The translations under genes were made by a program, and so were the position numbers. A stretch of DNA of 64,000 nt, from assembly GCA_050084985.1 (NCBI GenBank), contig JBITNC010000001.1, forward strand, positions 197,594,001 through 197,658,000, read 5' to 3'. This document shows positions 1-12,075 of this stretch, one piece after another. The notes beneath the pieces were generated by a model, which searched no databases, was not told the DNA's origin, and saw only the letters and a list, made by a program, of their open reading frames with translations. This DNA comes from Nageia nagi (taxonomy: Eukaryota; Pinophyta). Within the stretch, counting starts at the first letter, position 1. Every line of letters starts with the position of its first letter.

Positions 1-367
1 AATGCAATATCTACCTCATTTCTTGATGACATTATTTCATGTAACCTATTAAAATGATTAGTAGAAGTGTCTCCATATATTACGAAAGATAAATCAACAA
101 TCCCAAACTTATGATAAAAATTATGCCTTATACAAGGTTTCTCAAATTTGGGGACATTACATAATTTGAAAAATAAAATACTCCTAATCTAAGTACTAAA
201 GATCACAATGAACAGGCATAAGGGATTGTGTTTAGATGTACCAAATTAGGGACATTATAATCTTTGCAGGTTTGTATACAAAAATATTTTTGGTGAATTT
301 CATTTAGCATGGTGAATTAATTATTTGCAAAAGATATTGCACTAAAATTCCTAGATACCTTTATTAC

Positions 368-426
<59 letters not shown>

Positions 427-2311
427 CTCTAATAATTTTATGGAGCTAGTCAAAAATATTAATCCTCAAGGTAACTTGGCCAAAAATAATTGGCCTACCT
501 TAAATCCTATAAATTCCCTCCTCCAAATTATTTTGGAGTCTTATATTTGGTGTCCCAAAATAATTGAGCAATACTATTTTAACCTTATGGCTTCAAAATA
601 AATTTTGAAAAAATTCACCACCAAAATAAAGCATTATGTCTTGCACAAATAATAAAAGATAATGTGGACAATAGTTATGTCTATTGGAAGTATTATTTTC
701 AAACTTTACTATAAATAATATAGATTTTTTATGGAAAAATACATCTCTCTCATACTTTCAAAATTATTCTCGTGGCTCGTGAAAAGAGGAGCCTTATCAT
801 CCCACTTATTTTCTCTCCAATTTTATAATCATGTGTTTTCCTAGTTATAGCATTTATTTGCTATAATTTGTGATATTATTTCTTGGTTACATGAAAGCCA
901 CCATACATTTTATTTTAGTGAAAGTTATATTAAATTTTAAGTCTTTAGTTTGTGAATGATGTTGATAAAATTTTATTCATATGCTCATGTCTTTATGCCT
1001 TAAAAATAATCCTTTTAGGCCAATAGTGTCATTTTAAAATTAATATAATAAAAAAAATCTCTTTTGATAATATCACATGTGGTGACTAGAGGGAATAATG
1101 GTATTACATCCCTTACATTATAAGGCATACCTCCCCCTTTGAGCAAATATCTTCTCCTTTTCTTCCCAACTTAACCAAAGGGAATTATTGGGTACTAAAG
1201 TTTGACTAGTTAATTATGTTTACTAGAACCCTTTGTAAACTAAAGCTTTTTCCATATTCTTTACTCATTCTCACCTCCCTCAAATGCTCATGAATGTTTG
1301 AGTTTGGGAACATCTTGGAAAAGATTATGTCATGTTTTTAAGGTAATGGGTGACTTTCATAATCCATTTCGAAGGACTTTTATTCATTCCAAGTCATTAC
1401 CTTTAATTTAGAAGAATTAGGATCTATCTGAGAAGGTGTCAATAAAATTGGGATTCTAAGGGAAATTTCATATACTACATGGTTGCAAAAATACCTTTGT
1501 AGTTATCAATTAAGTAAGATTATCAAATTGTTCTTTCAATAGTTTTTACTCTATTGATAAGTGGATTAATGCTTGAAGTCTAGTTATCCCTTCTCAATGA
1601 ATCGTTCTTACTAATCACAAACAGGTATGGAGGTACCCATGTGCTATCATTTTGGAACCCCTTAGCATCATAAGTTTTGATGAGAAAATGATTTGACATA
1701 TATTTTTACATTTGTATAGAGATAATTTTAGAAAGGGAGCTTTGATATTTTACTAATACTTTGTTGGCCTTTTCTATGAGTTGAATAACTTGTCGATTAA
1801 GTTGATTGTGTTTTCATTACAACTTATCAAATTCCTAGAGTAAATTGAGAAACACATACTCTATGTATGCAATCTTTGCTCAATTATTTTCCCCTTAAAT
1901 TCCATTCTTAATATTTTCTTAAGTTGTAGGGAATATATATGTATTTGAATTAATAAAAAGATTTGAAGAGGCTCTTGTTTTGAACCCATTCATCCTTCGT
2001 ATCTCACTTTGAAATGTCCTATTGGAATGGGATGCAAAATAATGGTTGATATACAATAAATCTTATCGAGTTTTCCCATCCTAGTTGGGTTTCATAGAGA
2101 GTCTTCCTATTGGAAAAGTTTTGTGTGTGTCATATTGCTCAATAAGGAGTTTGAATGCACTCTATGATGTCATATTAGATGCATGCGAGACATCATAAAT
2201 CATATTAAAAATCTTAAGAAAATTGAATGTTGATACAAATGTGGTGTTATCCATCTGAGTGATGATCTTTTATCATTTAATTTGGTGCTAGATCCCATTT
2301 CTCCCAATTTA
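1..2311. other. Gene-free flank left of the large transposon
   Basis: I see no convincing coding sequence. Stops are dense in all frames and the only ORFs are short and lack any recognisable motif. The one clear structure is a TA microsatellite near 373-422. The stretch ends at the 10-bp target duplication of the Mutator-like element. Confidence 0.6.
373..422. repeat. (TA)n microsatellite
   Basis: About 25 uninterrupted TA units follow a short ATAAT lead-in. This is a simple sequence repeat with no gene nearby. Confidence 0.95.
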
Positions 2312-2321
2312 TTTTCTAAAT
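2312..2321. repeat. Left 10-bp target site duplication of the Mutator-like element
   Basis: TTTTCTAAAT directly precedes the first base of the left TIR and is identical to 15527-15536. Confidence 0.82.
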
Positions 2322-3585
2322 GGTGTTGGCTATCTAGCCTCTAAAATTCCCCCTTACTTTGACATGTTATCCCATTGGTATGTATGCCATGGGGGTTATA
2401 TGCACTTTGATTATTCTAGCCTAAATATGCTTCATTTAACCCTCCATATGCATGGGTTGTTGGGTCATTCTTGTCATGGCATGGCATCTCCCCATGCCCA
2501 TCTAGAATTAATCAAATTTCAATTAACCTCTCTAGAAATGCCATTTGATTAGTCTTGTTTAAATGCTTTTTGATTATGCAATATTAACCACCATTCAATT
2601 AACCCTTGATATCGAATGACCATTTGTGTCTAAGCATCATTTGATTAACTTAGAAATCGATGATGCTTGATTAACCCTATAGAATCGATGATATTTAATT
2701 AACCTCAATTATCTTGGGCTCTCCACTTTGAATATATATTGAGGATATCATTAATGGCATGGGTTAATCAAACTATATTTATGTGTACTATACACAAGTC
2801 AATTAACTCACACATTGTATTAGCCTGCCTCAAATTTACCATTGTACACTAATCGATGATGTTCAATTAACCTTAATTATATCAAGCTCTTCATCTTGTA
2901 TGTATCTCGAGTATATCATTAATGACCTTGGTTAATCAAATTGTATTTATGTAGCATATATGTAGTTTGATTAACCCATTCATCATATCATCCCACCTCA
3001 TATTTCAATGGGTGCCAACTACCGTACACACATCCATTAATGCAAAGGTTAATCAAACTATAATTATCAAGTTAAATGAAGTTTGATTAATCCTTCTTAA
3101 ATTTAAATGAAAATATGATCATTCTCATTCTTGTTTTATGCATGCTTAGATGTGGATGTTACAAGGAGCTCTCGAATGGGTAGCAAAGCTTAATACCAGG
3201 CAATTTTTTCAATTCCTTGGCTCTATTTATTCATTTTCTAGTTGATGAGTGTCCATGCATGCATGTCATTGGATTTTTATTGTGATCATTGCATTCCATG
3301 AGAGCACATTTTGATGATTTAAATACTAGGTAGTTTTTCAATTCCTTAGCTCTATTTGTTCATTTTTCAATTGATGAGTGACCATGCATGCATGTCCTTG
3401 AGTTTTTATTATGATCATTACATTCCATGAGATTGCATTTCGATGAGGCATTTCATACAAAACTTGACCTACCCTTTTAATGTATTCATTTTATGCATAT
3501 CTTGTGAGTATTGTAGTCCATGAATCTCAATCTTAGTTGTATAACCCTACTTGGTCCATTAGCAATGTATATATAATGATTTGTA
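2322..3585 (+). repeat. Left terminal inverted repeat, about 1.26 kb
   Basis: This matches the reverse complement of 14270-15526 in many colinear blocks: the 20-bp terminus, the CATGGCATGGCAT-like block near 2476, the ATCGATGAT-containing blocks, the conserved ATGCATGCTT(A/G)GATGTG block near 3145 and a run near 3540-3570. It is studded with GTTTGATTAACC and its complement GGTTAATCAAAC. A sequence resembling the terminus in inverted orientation recurs at about 3643-3662. The left arm may therefore itself derive from a smaller inverted-repeat unit. Confidence 0.8.
3190..3440. repeat. Tandem duplication of about 120 bp inside the left TIR
   Basis: Two consecutive copies each contain TTCAATTCCTTGGCTCTATT (second copy with TTAG), then a CATGCATGCATGTC block and a TTCCATGAGA block. 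The right TIR has only one counterpart, so the duplication arose after the TIRs diverged. Confidence 0.75.
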
Positions 3586-4985
3586 CACAAATTGCTACTA
3601 GGTTTTTGAATTAAAATTTTAATTCAAAATCCATGCTATCCTATTCTAGAGGCTAGATAGTCTAGTTTCTTAGCTTATTCAAAAGTACTTTGTTGAATAT
3701 CTTAAGAAATAAAGCACACCATAAATGAAAGTCCTCATTCATAATATTTTGTAAGAAATAAATAAATGGAAATAAGCTCTTTGATGTTTTGGGATATAAT
3801 TCTCTTTGCTTTAATTAATATAGTGACTTCATTTAATTAATATTGTGACTTCATAAACTTCCATATGTAGGGAATTGGACCATGAATGAGGACTATAATT
3901 GACATCCTTAACACTTGATATAGAGCCCTAAATGGAGCTAATACTCCTAGTATGAGGGAATTAAGGGTAAAGGAATAGAAATTATCACATACGTTGCACT
4001 TATTTTTGAAGTATTCAATTTGGCTTTCAATATACTCATACTTGAAAAGCCAAACTAGATACTTTAATAATAAGCAAAATGTTTATGGTAAATTATATTC
4101 CTTTAGCCTTAACTTTGCCCTTGTCTTAGGAATGAGTTAGCTCCATAAAGAGCTTTGTATCGGCTACTACTAAATTTCTTCAATACACCAATAATCAACT
4201 ATATGGATGGAGAGCTATGAAGGTACATTGTTTAATGTCTTCCTCAAAATGAAACATTTGTAATTCTCAGGATTGAACTTTCATAATTCATAGACTATGA
4301 ATATTGACATCTACAAGCTAGGTTAAATACCAAATATTTGTTTACAAGGTTAATCAATTGAAGGAAAATGAAGGGCATTCTTCAAATCATTTTAGTACAA
4401 AAAATTGTATTTGTATCATGCATATTATCAAAATCACTAGGCCTCATTTGTTCTTCCACATGTATTTTGCATGCAAGTAGAACATAATTTTTTTGTATGC
4501 AAGTATAACACATAACTTTTAGGGGGTATAAATTTGTTGGTTGAGGATGGTTTGTGGATATTGCAATATTTGTTGATAAATTTTGGTTGAGAGATGTTAT
4601 TTAAACATAAATATACTATGAAAATGACAAGGTTACATGGAAGTAAATGTATATCAAGTAAAACTTTGAGAGTGATAGATGTGTATATATTTAATAGTGA
4701 TTTAATGAGACTTTGGTATTTGATTATCTATTCCTACTTAGCTTCCAATTGACATGGAACTAGAAACAAAAAATTTAGCAGCCCTAATTAGTAGGTGGAT
4801 TTTGAAGGATTTTCTTTGATGGGTATGATCATTAATGATTAGTCAAATCCTAAATTATTTATCCAAGTAACTAACACTTACTTTAACTACACTTTATATT
4901 TGATCTTGATTCCTATTTAGCTCTCACTTAATGGACCTTTCATGTATTCTTCCACATTTTGTATAAATATATAAACTAACTTCCA
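3586..4985. other. Transposon interior without recognisable gene
   Basis: AT-rich sequence inside the Mutator-like element. I see no extended open frame, repeat array or motif apart from the inverted echo of the TIR end near 3643-3662. Confidence 0.5.
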
Positions 4986-4989
4986 ATGT

Positions 4990-5255
4990 TGACACAAATT
5001 TAGATCATTTAAGTCTAGATGATTTACAACGTTGCCTTCAAACACATTTTGATGGTTTGATTAAACATTATAAGGAGAAGGAGGAGCAGGTCCAAATCAT
5101 TGAAGGGGAACCAAAGTTAGAAAAAGATGAAATACTAAAATTGACAAAAGAGATAAGTTAAGAGAGGGACTTGCAAACATCCTAATCAAGGTTAAAGATC
5201 TTGAACTTGAAATATTTCTTCTGGGCGGTGAAAGAACTAAAAGTGTGAGGAGTTA
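4990..5255 (+). pseudogene. Coding remnant rich in Lys/Glu/Leu, probable coiled coil
   Basis: A plus-strand frame from about 4990 encodes an acidic and basic segment (LSLDDLQRCLQTHF, then a stretch rich in K and E) up to a stop near 5160. After a one-base shift the frame continues about 33 more codons (KDLELEIFLLGGERTK) to a stop at about 5253. Codon content and residue pattern are unlike the surrounding AT-rich noise and suggest an alpha-helical, coiled-coil exon. A pyrimidine-rich TGTGCAG acceptor-like site near 5365 could begin a following exon. I do not recognise the family. It may be the second gene of the transposon or a captured host fragment. The frameshift makes it non-functional as read. 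Confidence 0.45.
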
Positions 5256-6081
5256 GATGGGTTGTAGAAGGTTTTTAGTATGATAGATTTCATTTATTTA
5301 GTTATATATGCAATAAATTATACTTATCTTTTTTAAATGAGCTTGACCATGCCTGTGATGTGCAGGATTGACAAGGAAATATTGGGCAAAGTGGTTATCA
5401 AAGAACATGAATTTTTGATACATTTATGCAAATTTTGTATGCATTTAGATATTTGTATCAATATATATCTCTAAATATTATGGATACATTGGCTATATGT
5501 CTTTACATATTTTGGATACAACCATTATATCTCTGAATGTTGTGGATACATTCTGAAGTTACATATTAATGTATAATATAGTTTTTACAACCTAAATAAC
5601 AATGGCATATCTTGTTACAATTAAATTCTGTGACATGGTGTATTGGTTTTTGATGTGTAGCATTTTCAATATTCTATATTTTGAATGTGTAGTATTTTAA
5701 ATGTGTTATGTATAATATTTTACTATTGTTATGATAGTCATTATATGCAATTTTTCTTATGTATAATATGTTACATGTGGAACTATGTGATAATTGAATA
5801 CAAATGTCCAATATACTATTTAAAAAAATGTACATCGTATTATTTTACAAAATGAAACTTTGAAATGAGGCATGGAAATTCATGGAAAATTAACTAGATG
5901 TGGGTTTCTTTTGCATGCAATAGTGATAAAAACCTTGATAGACATGTTTATAAAATTTGCAAACATACAAAATATAAGTGGTTTTTTTACAAGATGCAAA
6001 AATAATTTCATGGGATGCAATGATTGTAGAATATGCAAGGAATGTTTGTAGCAAGAAAACCATTAAAGTGTTTTAAAAAAT

Positions 6082-6640
6082 GAAATATTTTTGCATTAGT
6101 GTAGATAATGTACATTAGTTAGTGTATTATATGCTTTTGTCACCAATCTAGTTAAGGAGGGTTATCAATACTTCACATCCATGAATGAAATATTTGCACA
6201 CATAATGGAATAAAACATGTATGGTTAATATTCTTATCCATGTAAGGAAATCATTTAATTGTTCAAATAAATGAAATATTTGGGCATTAGTGTAGATGAT
6301 GATACTTTAGTTAATGTATTATGCTTGTGTAGCCACATAGATCTAGTTAAGGAGGGTTATCACTACTGCACATCCATGAATGAAATATTTGCATAGATAA
6401 TGGAATAAAACATGTATGGTTAATCTTCTTGGCCATGTTAGGAAGTCATTTAAGTGTTTGAACAAATGAAATATTTGGGCATTAGTGCATATGATGATAC
6501 TTTAGTTAGGGTATTATATGCTTGTGTAGACAAATAGATCTAGTTAAGGAAGGTTATCAATACTTCACATCCATGAATGAAATATTTACATACATAATGG
6601 AATAAATGGTTAACCTTATTGGCCATGTTAGGAATTTTAA
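6082..6640. repeat. Three-copy tandem repeat, unit about 195 bp
   Basis: Three consecutive units share AATGAAATATTTGGGCATTA (first copy with TTTTGCATTA), TAGTTAAGGAGGGTTATCA, ACATCCATGAATGAAATATT and TAATGGAATAAA. Units begin near 6082, 6270 and 6465. The third is slightly shortened. No protein frame persists through the units, so this looks like a non-coding internal satellite of the transposon. Confidence 0.88.
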
Positions 6641-6688
6641 ATAAAGTAAAAGACTATACTAATAAAAACTTAACACTTAATGTTTTAT

Positions 6689-7140
6689 ATGTTTGATTAA
6701 CCAAATTTGGGTTATATGAAGTTCAGTTAACCCTTTATATGCATGAAGAATTCAAGTTTGGGTTATACATAGTTTGATTAACCCTCAATATGTTCATAGA
6801 ATTTTCTAGTTTGGGTTATACATAGTTTGATTAACCCTCAATATGTTCATCGAATTTTCTAGTTTGGGTTATACATAGTTTGATTAACCTTGTATATGTT
6901 CATCGATTTTTCTAGTTTAGCTTATACGTAGTTTGATTAACCCTATATATGTTCATCAAATTTTTCAAGTTTAGGTTATATGTAGTTCAATTAACCCTAT
7001 ATATGTTCATCAAATTTTTCAGTTTGGGTTATATGTAGTTTGATTAACCCTTTATATGTTCATCGAATTTTCTTATACACAATTTTATTAACCCTTTAGT
7101 TTAGGTTATACATATTTTGATTAACCCTCTATATAGTTTG
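6689..7140. repeat. About eight tandem units of 53 bp carrying GTTTGATTAACC
   Basis: The unit is roughly AGTTTGGGTTATACATAG, then TTTGATTAACCCT, then ATATGTTCATCGAATTTTCT. The central copies are nearly identical and the outer copies decay. The GTTTGATTAACC core is the same dodecamer scattered through both TIRs of the host element, which ties the array to the transposon. Confidence 0.88.
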
Positions 7141-8035
7141 GGTTAGGTTCCATTTGAGTAAACACAGTTTGATTACTCACTATTGGTTATATGAAATTTG
7201 ATTATAAGTGTTGGTGTTAACAAAAAAAATTGCATTATTTATTGTAAGCAAATTTTGAGCAAAATACAAGAAATGCAAAATTTGCTCAAAACTTGTTGGT
7301 AGCAAGAAATGCAAATTTGGCTCAAAACTTCACTTACTCACTAAAATGATTATGCAATTCATGAAGGCAAATCAATCTAGCATACAAGGATAATGTAACA
7401 TCTCTATTCCTCCATTTCATGAAAGATACCAAAACACCTAACAATTATGATGCCAAATCAATCCAATATACAAAGATGATGGTAACAACTATGATCCCAA
7501 AGCTAATGAATAATGGTAATGTACAATGGATGCTAATAAAATTCTATTACATCCCAAAGTATATAATCCTTATACAAAATAATTTATACAAGTCTACTTA
7601 GATAGTTTTAGGTTACCAAAAGACATACATATAAAAGTGTATTATATGATAAATGTCTATCCTTCTTGTTCCTTGTAAAACTATTTTGATCTTTTAACCA
7701 CTTCTCTCTTTCTTTTCCCTTCAACCCATAGGGAGTTATAAAAGTGTGTTTTACTCTTTTGGATGGTTTCTATGTACATTCAATGTTTTCTTCACTATCA
7801 GGTATATCTTGTGATATTAAGTTGAGTGAAAACTACAATTGGTTCATCATATGTGTGGATAGAATTTGACCTTGGGTCAAGTTTTTGTATACATTGTTCA
7901 ATCATTTTGTAATAAAAAAAATTTATGAAGTATTCTTTATAGTCTTACTTTCTTATGCATTTTAGTTTTCCATTATAGTATAATTATGTTTTCATGCCAA
8001 GTTTTAGTATAAAATATTTTGTACTATCATTTGGA
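7141..8035. other. Transposon interior, no recognisable gene
   Basis: A 60-codon plus-strand frame at 7419-7601 has no recognisable motif and low-complexity Asn/Ile/Tyr composition. I treat it as chance. Short GCAAATTTTGAGCAAAA-like direct repeats occur near 7248-7335. I see nothing else. Confidence 0.5.
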
Positions 8036-8039
8036 AAAT

Positions 8040-8260
8040 GATACCCATCAATATCAATTACATAGTATATATCCTCTTCCATCAACAAAATAAAAAATAT
8101 GCATCCCAAGTAACTACATAAACTTCTATTTGACCATTTTGTATGAAGTCTTCCTACATAGAATCAAATGAGTCAAGGCCACTCAGATATGGACATAGTT
8201 GATTGATAATTTCTAATATGAACATGATAAAATATTTAGCTCCCATTGAGAAAGGTCAAA
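8040..8260 (-). pseudogene. Exon-like remnant similar to the neighbouring exon
   Basis: On the minus strand a frame begins near 8255 with LEIINQLCPYL and continues through an IQNGQIEVYVV segment, with stops in between. The LEIIN start and the GQI/GEI block echo the exon-like segment at 8265-8606. This suggests another duplicated exon of the same decayed gene. Family unknown. Confidence 0.35.
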
Positions 8261-8264
8261 TTTT

Positions 8265-8606
8265 TCTCTACAACAAATTAAACATCTCAAACTGTCCATC
8301 TGGGTAATTTTTTATAGTATTCTTTGCCACACATATCTCTCCACTCTGCACTTCCATCATTATAATTTTATCAAGTGCTTTCTTTGATGGCAATATTCCT
8401 AGGTTTTTATATAACTAATTGATAATTTCTAAAAGCAACATCCTATAATCACTTGAACCGTTAACACCTTCATTGTACTAGTATTCATTTTCCTTGAAAT
8501 AATTTGTGTAGAGTTTTGTGCTTTTATCCTTGGTCATGAACTGTTTGGGGTAAAATCTACCAGATTGGCTAATATTGGGTTTAAGAAGAATACCTCCACC
8601 CTAGGC
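8265..8606 (-). pseudogene. Long decayed exon of the transposon's minus-strand gene
   Basis: Reading from an acceptor-like CCCATGCAG at 8607-8615, one frame runs about 113 codons to 8265 and is broken only by three UAG codons. It contains recognisable coding texture: GRFYPKQFMTKDKSTKLYT, DYRMLLLEIIN and KKALDKIIMMEVQSGEICVA. Three isolated TAGs in an otherwise long frame, in a region where random frames close every few codons, argue for a former exon. I could not assign it to a domain. It lies downstream, in the direction of transcription, of the two exon arrays at 8990-11300. Confidence 0.5.
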
Positions 8607-8989
8607 CTGCATGGGACCATTAAAAAGATCAATTATACTCAAACATGCTAAATAATTAAATTGATACATTAAAAATTCTCCACATTAAAGTTAATATGTT
8701 GAAATTGATACATTACCTAGTGTTTGATATTTTGTGGAGGATGTGAGACTTTATAATAGACCCCAATGTTATTTTCTTTTGAATTAGTTTGAACTAACTC
8801 ACCACATGTCTACATGGACCAAAACAAATGGAGTATTAGATAATGGTATAGACATACATCAAAGAGTAGTTGAAAATGGCTATCTGAAACAATTTTACAA
8901 ACTTTTATGCAAGTGTAATTTTCAAGTGTAAAGGTAAACTCTACAACCTGAGTGACTTTTATCATAATATTCTTGGGATGAATCTCAGT

Positions 8990-10000
8990 TTATGTCCCCT
9001 TCCCTTCATCTACATTTGCATTTGAACTTGTTATTTTTTGCATAGCACTTTCTTGTGTCACATACAAAATATTAAACTAAGGACAATGATAAAATTATAA
9101 ATACAATAGCTACAAGTATAGTGCAAATGAACTATATACTTGATCAAAATACTACCATCTACATTTTATTTTATCCTATTTTGTGTCCCCTTCCCTTCAT
9201 ATGCATTTGCATTTGAACTTTTTATTTTTTACGTGGCACATTTCTATTTCACAAACAATTATGATAAATGATACATTGGAGGATAAATATTAAACTAAGT
9301 CCAATGATAAAATTACCAATACAATAGCTATAAGTATAGCACAAATGAACTATATACTTGAATCAAACTGCTATCATATGCATTTTCTTTTATCCTATTT
9401 TGTGTCCCATTTCCTTCATATGCATTTGCATTTAAACTTTTTGTATTTTATGTGGCACATTCTTGTTTCAAAATAATTATGATAAATGATAAATAGGAAG
9501 ATAAATATTAAAATAAGTACAATGATAATAATATTCCAAATACAATAACAATAAGTATAGTACAAACAAACTATATACCTTAATCGATGTTCTACAATCT
9601 ACATTTTCTTGCATGATACATTCAATAGCACTAACCTATGGAATATAGAATTATGAGAAATACAACTATAAATATTAAGCTAAGTACAAAACTCTTTACA
9701 AGGCTAGCTCTTCGGTGGAAGTAAACACAAACTATATACCTAATTCAAAGTACCATGATCTGCATTTTATTGTGTCCCCTTCCCTTCATCTACATTTGTA
9801 TTTGAACTTTTTATTTTTTGTGTAGCACCTTCCTATCTCATATAGAAGGATAAATATTAAACTAAGTACAAAAATCATTACAAGGCTAGCTCTCAAGTGG
9901 AATAATGAACAAACTATATACCTTATTCGTATTGCCACAATCTGCATTTTCTTCATTTTCATGTATCCCATTGCATTCATTTAATGTCTTCCATTTTCCT
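8990..10000 (-). repeat. Array of type-A exon-like units, five to six copies, period about 190-220 bp
   Basis: Each unit contains, on the minus strand, an AG acceptor-like end, an exon-like core of about 77-120 bp and a GTATATAG donor-like site. Examples are 9922-9998, 9740-9832 and 9358-9461. The core frame encodes variants of a Lys/Asn-rich peptide with SSNANVDEGKGTQ in the middle. Several copies carry one or two stops. The flanking intron-like parts (TAAATATTAAACTAAGTACA and similar) are repeated too, so whole exon-plus-intron units were duplicated. The best copies read in phase 0 on both sides, which would let duplicates be added in frame. The reading as exons is inference. The tandem repetition is directly visible. 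Confidence 0.6.
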
Positions 10001-10049
10001 GTGTTGCATTCCCCACATATTGAATAAAAGGTGTCTGTATGAAAATATC

Positions 10050-11300
10050 AATATGCAAAGATGTGCAATGTCATAAGACAACTAAGCAACAAGATCAAGC
10101 TATCCAATTTAATGTTATTACAATACATACTTATATGCTCACCTCATGTATCAAGCTTAAAATATGAGAAGAGTTTGTCTCATTGAAAGGTTGAGCATTC
10201 TCTACCAATGCATTAGTCTCACCACCTCTTTGCATGGAGCAAAATAAGTGGATTATAAAATATTAATGACATTATCAATTTCAAAAAATATGTCATAAAT
10301 GTAATATGCATATATGTGCAATGTCATAAGATAACTAGGAACCAAGATCAAGCTATGTAATTTAATGTCATTACAAGATGCATTTATATTCTCACCTCCT
10401 ATATCGAGCTCAAAACATAAGAAGATTTTATCTCATTGAAAGGTCGAGCATTCTCTATCGATGCATTAGTCTCACTACATCTTTGTATGGAGCAAAATAA
10501 GTGGATTATAAAATATTAAGCACTTTGTAAATTTTGAAAAATATCTCATAAATGCAATTTGCATAGATGTGCAATGTCATAAGAAAACTAGACAACAAGA
10601 TCAATCAATCTAATTTAATTTCATTACAATATGTATTTATATGCTCACCTCTTGTATCGAGCTTAAAACATGAGAACAGTTTGTCTCACCAAAAGGTCGA
10701 GCATTCTTTATCGATGTATTGGTCTCACCACCTCTTTGCATGGAGAAAAATAAGTGGATTATAAAATATTAACAACATTTTCAATTTCAAAAAATAACTC
10801 ATAAATGCAATCTATGTAGATGTGTAATGTCATAAGACAACTAGGCAACAAGATCAAGCTATGTAATTTAATATCATTATAATATGCATTTATATGCTCA
10901 CCTCTTGTATCGAGCTAAAAATATGAGAAGATTGTATCTCACTAAAAGGTTGAGCATTCTCTACTGATGCATTGGTCTCACCACCTCTCTACTTGGAGCA
11001 AAATAAGTGGATTATAAAATATTAAGGACATTATCAATTTCAAAAAATATCTCATAAATGCAATCTGCATAGATGTGCAATATCATAAGACAACTAGGCA
11101 ACAAGATCAAGCTATGTAATTTAATATCATTACAATACACATTTATTGCTCACCTCTTGTATCAAGATCAAAATATGAGAAGAGTTTATCTCACTGGAAG
11201 GTTGAGCATTCTCTACTGATGCATTGGTCTCACCACCTCTTTGCATGGTACAAAATAAATGGAGTATTGAATATTAATGATATTTTTAATTTTGAAAAAT
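10050..11300 (-). repeat. Array of type-B exon-like units, five copies, period about 253 bp
   Basis: The marker GATGTGCAATGTCATAAG recurs near 10058, 10313, 10567, 10818 and 11070. On the minus strand each unit contains a frame beginning RGGETNA, continuing with a VENAQPF-like stretch and ending IQE or equivalent just before a GAG|GTGAGC donor-like site, for example with exon end at 10143. Four of the five copies are open through this core of about 32 codons, and most differences are substitutions rather than frame breaks. The upstream acceptor is ambiguous (CAAAG or CAAAGAG). The core resembles the end of the neighbouring single exon at 11345-11533 (GDTNAREG followed by a Ser/Glu-rich end), its likely source. 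Confidence 0.65.
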
Positions 11301-11344
11301 ATCACAATACTAAAGAAGAAAATAAATAATAATTAGAAGCTCAC

Positions 11345-11533
11345 CTCCTCATGTGGGGGACTCTCTAACGATAAATTTTCATCGCTAGCACTTCTACCTT
11401 CTCTAGCATTGGTATCTCCATGATCAAAGATTTCATATTTAGATCTATCAACATATTTAGAATCTTTGAAATGTATGATAGATGGTTCTCTTCATGCTTC
11501 CAATTCCTCCAAGGATATAGGTATAGTTCTACC
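11345..11533 (-). pseudogene. 63-codon phase-0 exon of the transposon's minus-strand gene
   Basis: Bounded by an acceptor (CATGTTTAG before 11533) and a GAG|GTGAGC donor (after 11345), this segment is exactly 189 bp. It is open except for one UGA at codon 14. It encodes SLEELEA, IIHFKDSKYVDRSKYEIF and a Ser/Glu-rich end. Identical donor context and similar C-terminal sequence link it to the type-B array next to it. No domain was recognised. Confidence 0.5.
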
Positions 11534-11589
11534 CTAAACATGGAAAATATACATTAGCACAATAAATAACTACAAAAATATGACTACCA

Positions 11590-12075
11590 AAAAATAATGC
11601 ATGTACCTTTATGTGTTCATTTATCAAATGTACCTTCCAACGAGCTTATCTTTTTTCCTATGAATCATAGTTCATCATATCTATAGCAATATTTTCCTGC
11701 TTCCATTGATAGGTCTAATTTTGAAGTCACCTTCTCCTCAGTCATAGCCACCTTCACAAATCTATTTTGTTTGGATTTATAATTGTTGCAAAATACATTT
11801 TCAGGCTTTGTTTTCTTTTTAAGTATATTGCTAGGTTATACATTGATGGTATTGAAGTTATTATTATTGTTAGCCTACCCCTTTTCAGTTCTAGTATATA
11901 TGGTAAACCTTCATGTTGGTCCCTCATATAGTTATTAAAGTCCATATGCGACCAAATTGGCAAATGTGGATAAGAATTACATCTACCAATCTCACAGTGG
12001 TATCTCAACTTGCCACTCCTCTTGCTAGTATGCCATTTGCCTTGTAGACCATGTGCATACTTAGTGTTATCTTGT
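11590..12075 (-). pseudogene. Upstream exon(s) of the transposon's minus-strand gene
   Basis: From about 12075 a minus-strand frame encodes HGLQGKWHTSKRSGKLRYHC, then a Cys/His/Trp-containing stretch (EIGRC, HLPIWSHMDFNNYMRDQ, EGLPYILELKRG) to about 11880. A second open segment follows after a frame change (FVKVAMTEEKVTSKLDL and CYRYDEL), to about 11650. The conserved-looking Cys, His, Trp and aromatic residues suggest a folded domain, but I cannot name it. With the exons at lower coordinates it forms a single decayed multi-exon gene inside the Mutator-like element. Confidence 0.45.

Noticed and set aside
8990-11300. Regularly spaced repeats that could suggest a CRISPR array
   Set aside because: Units are 190-253 bp, homologous along their whole length, and lie in a plant nuclear context inside a transposon. 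There are no short repeats with unique spacers.
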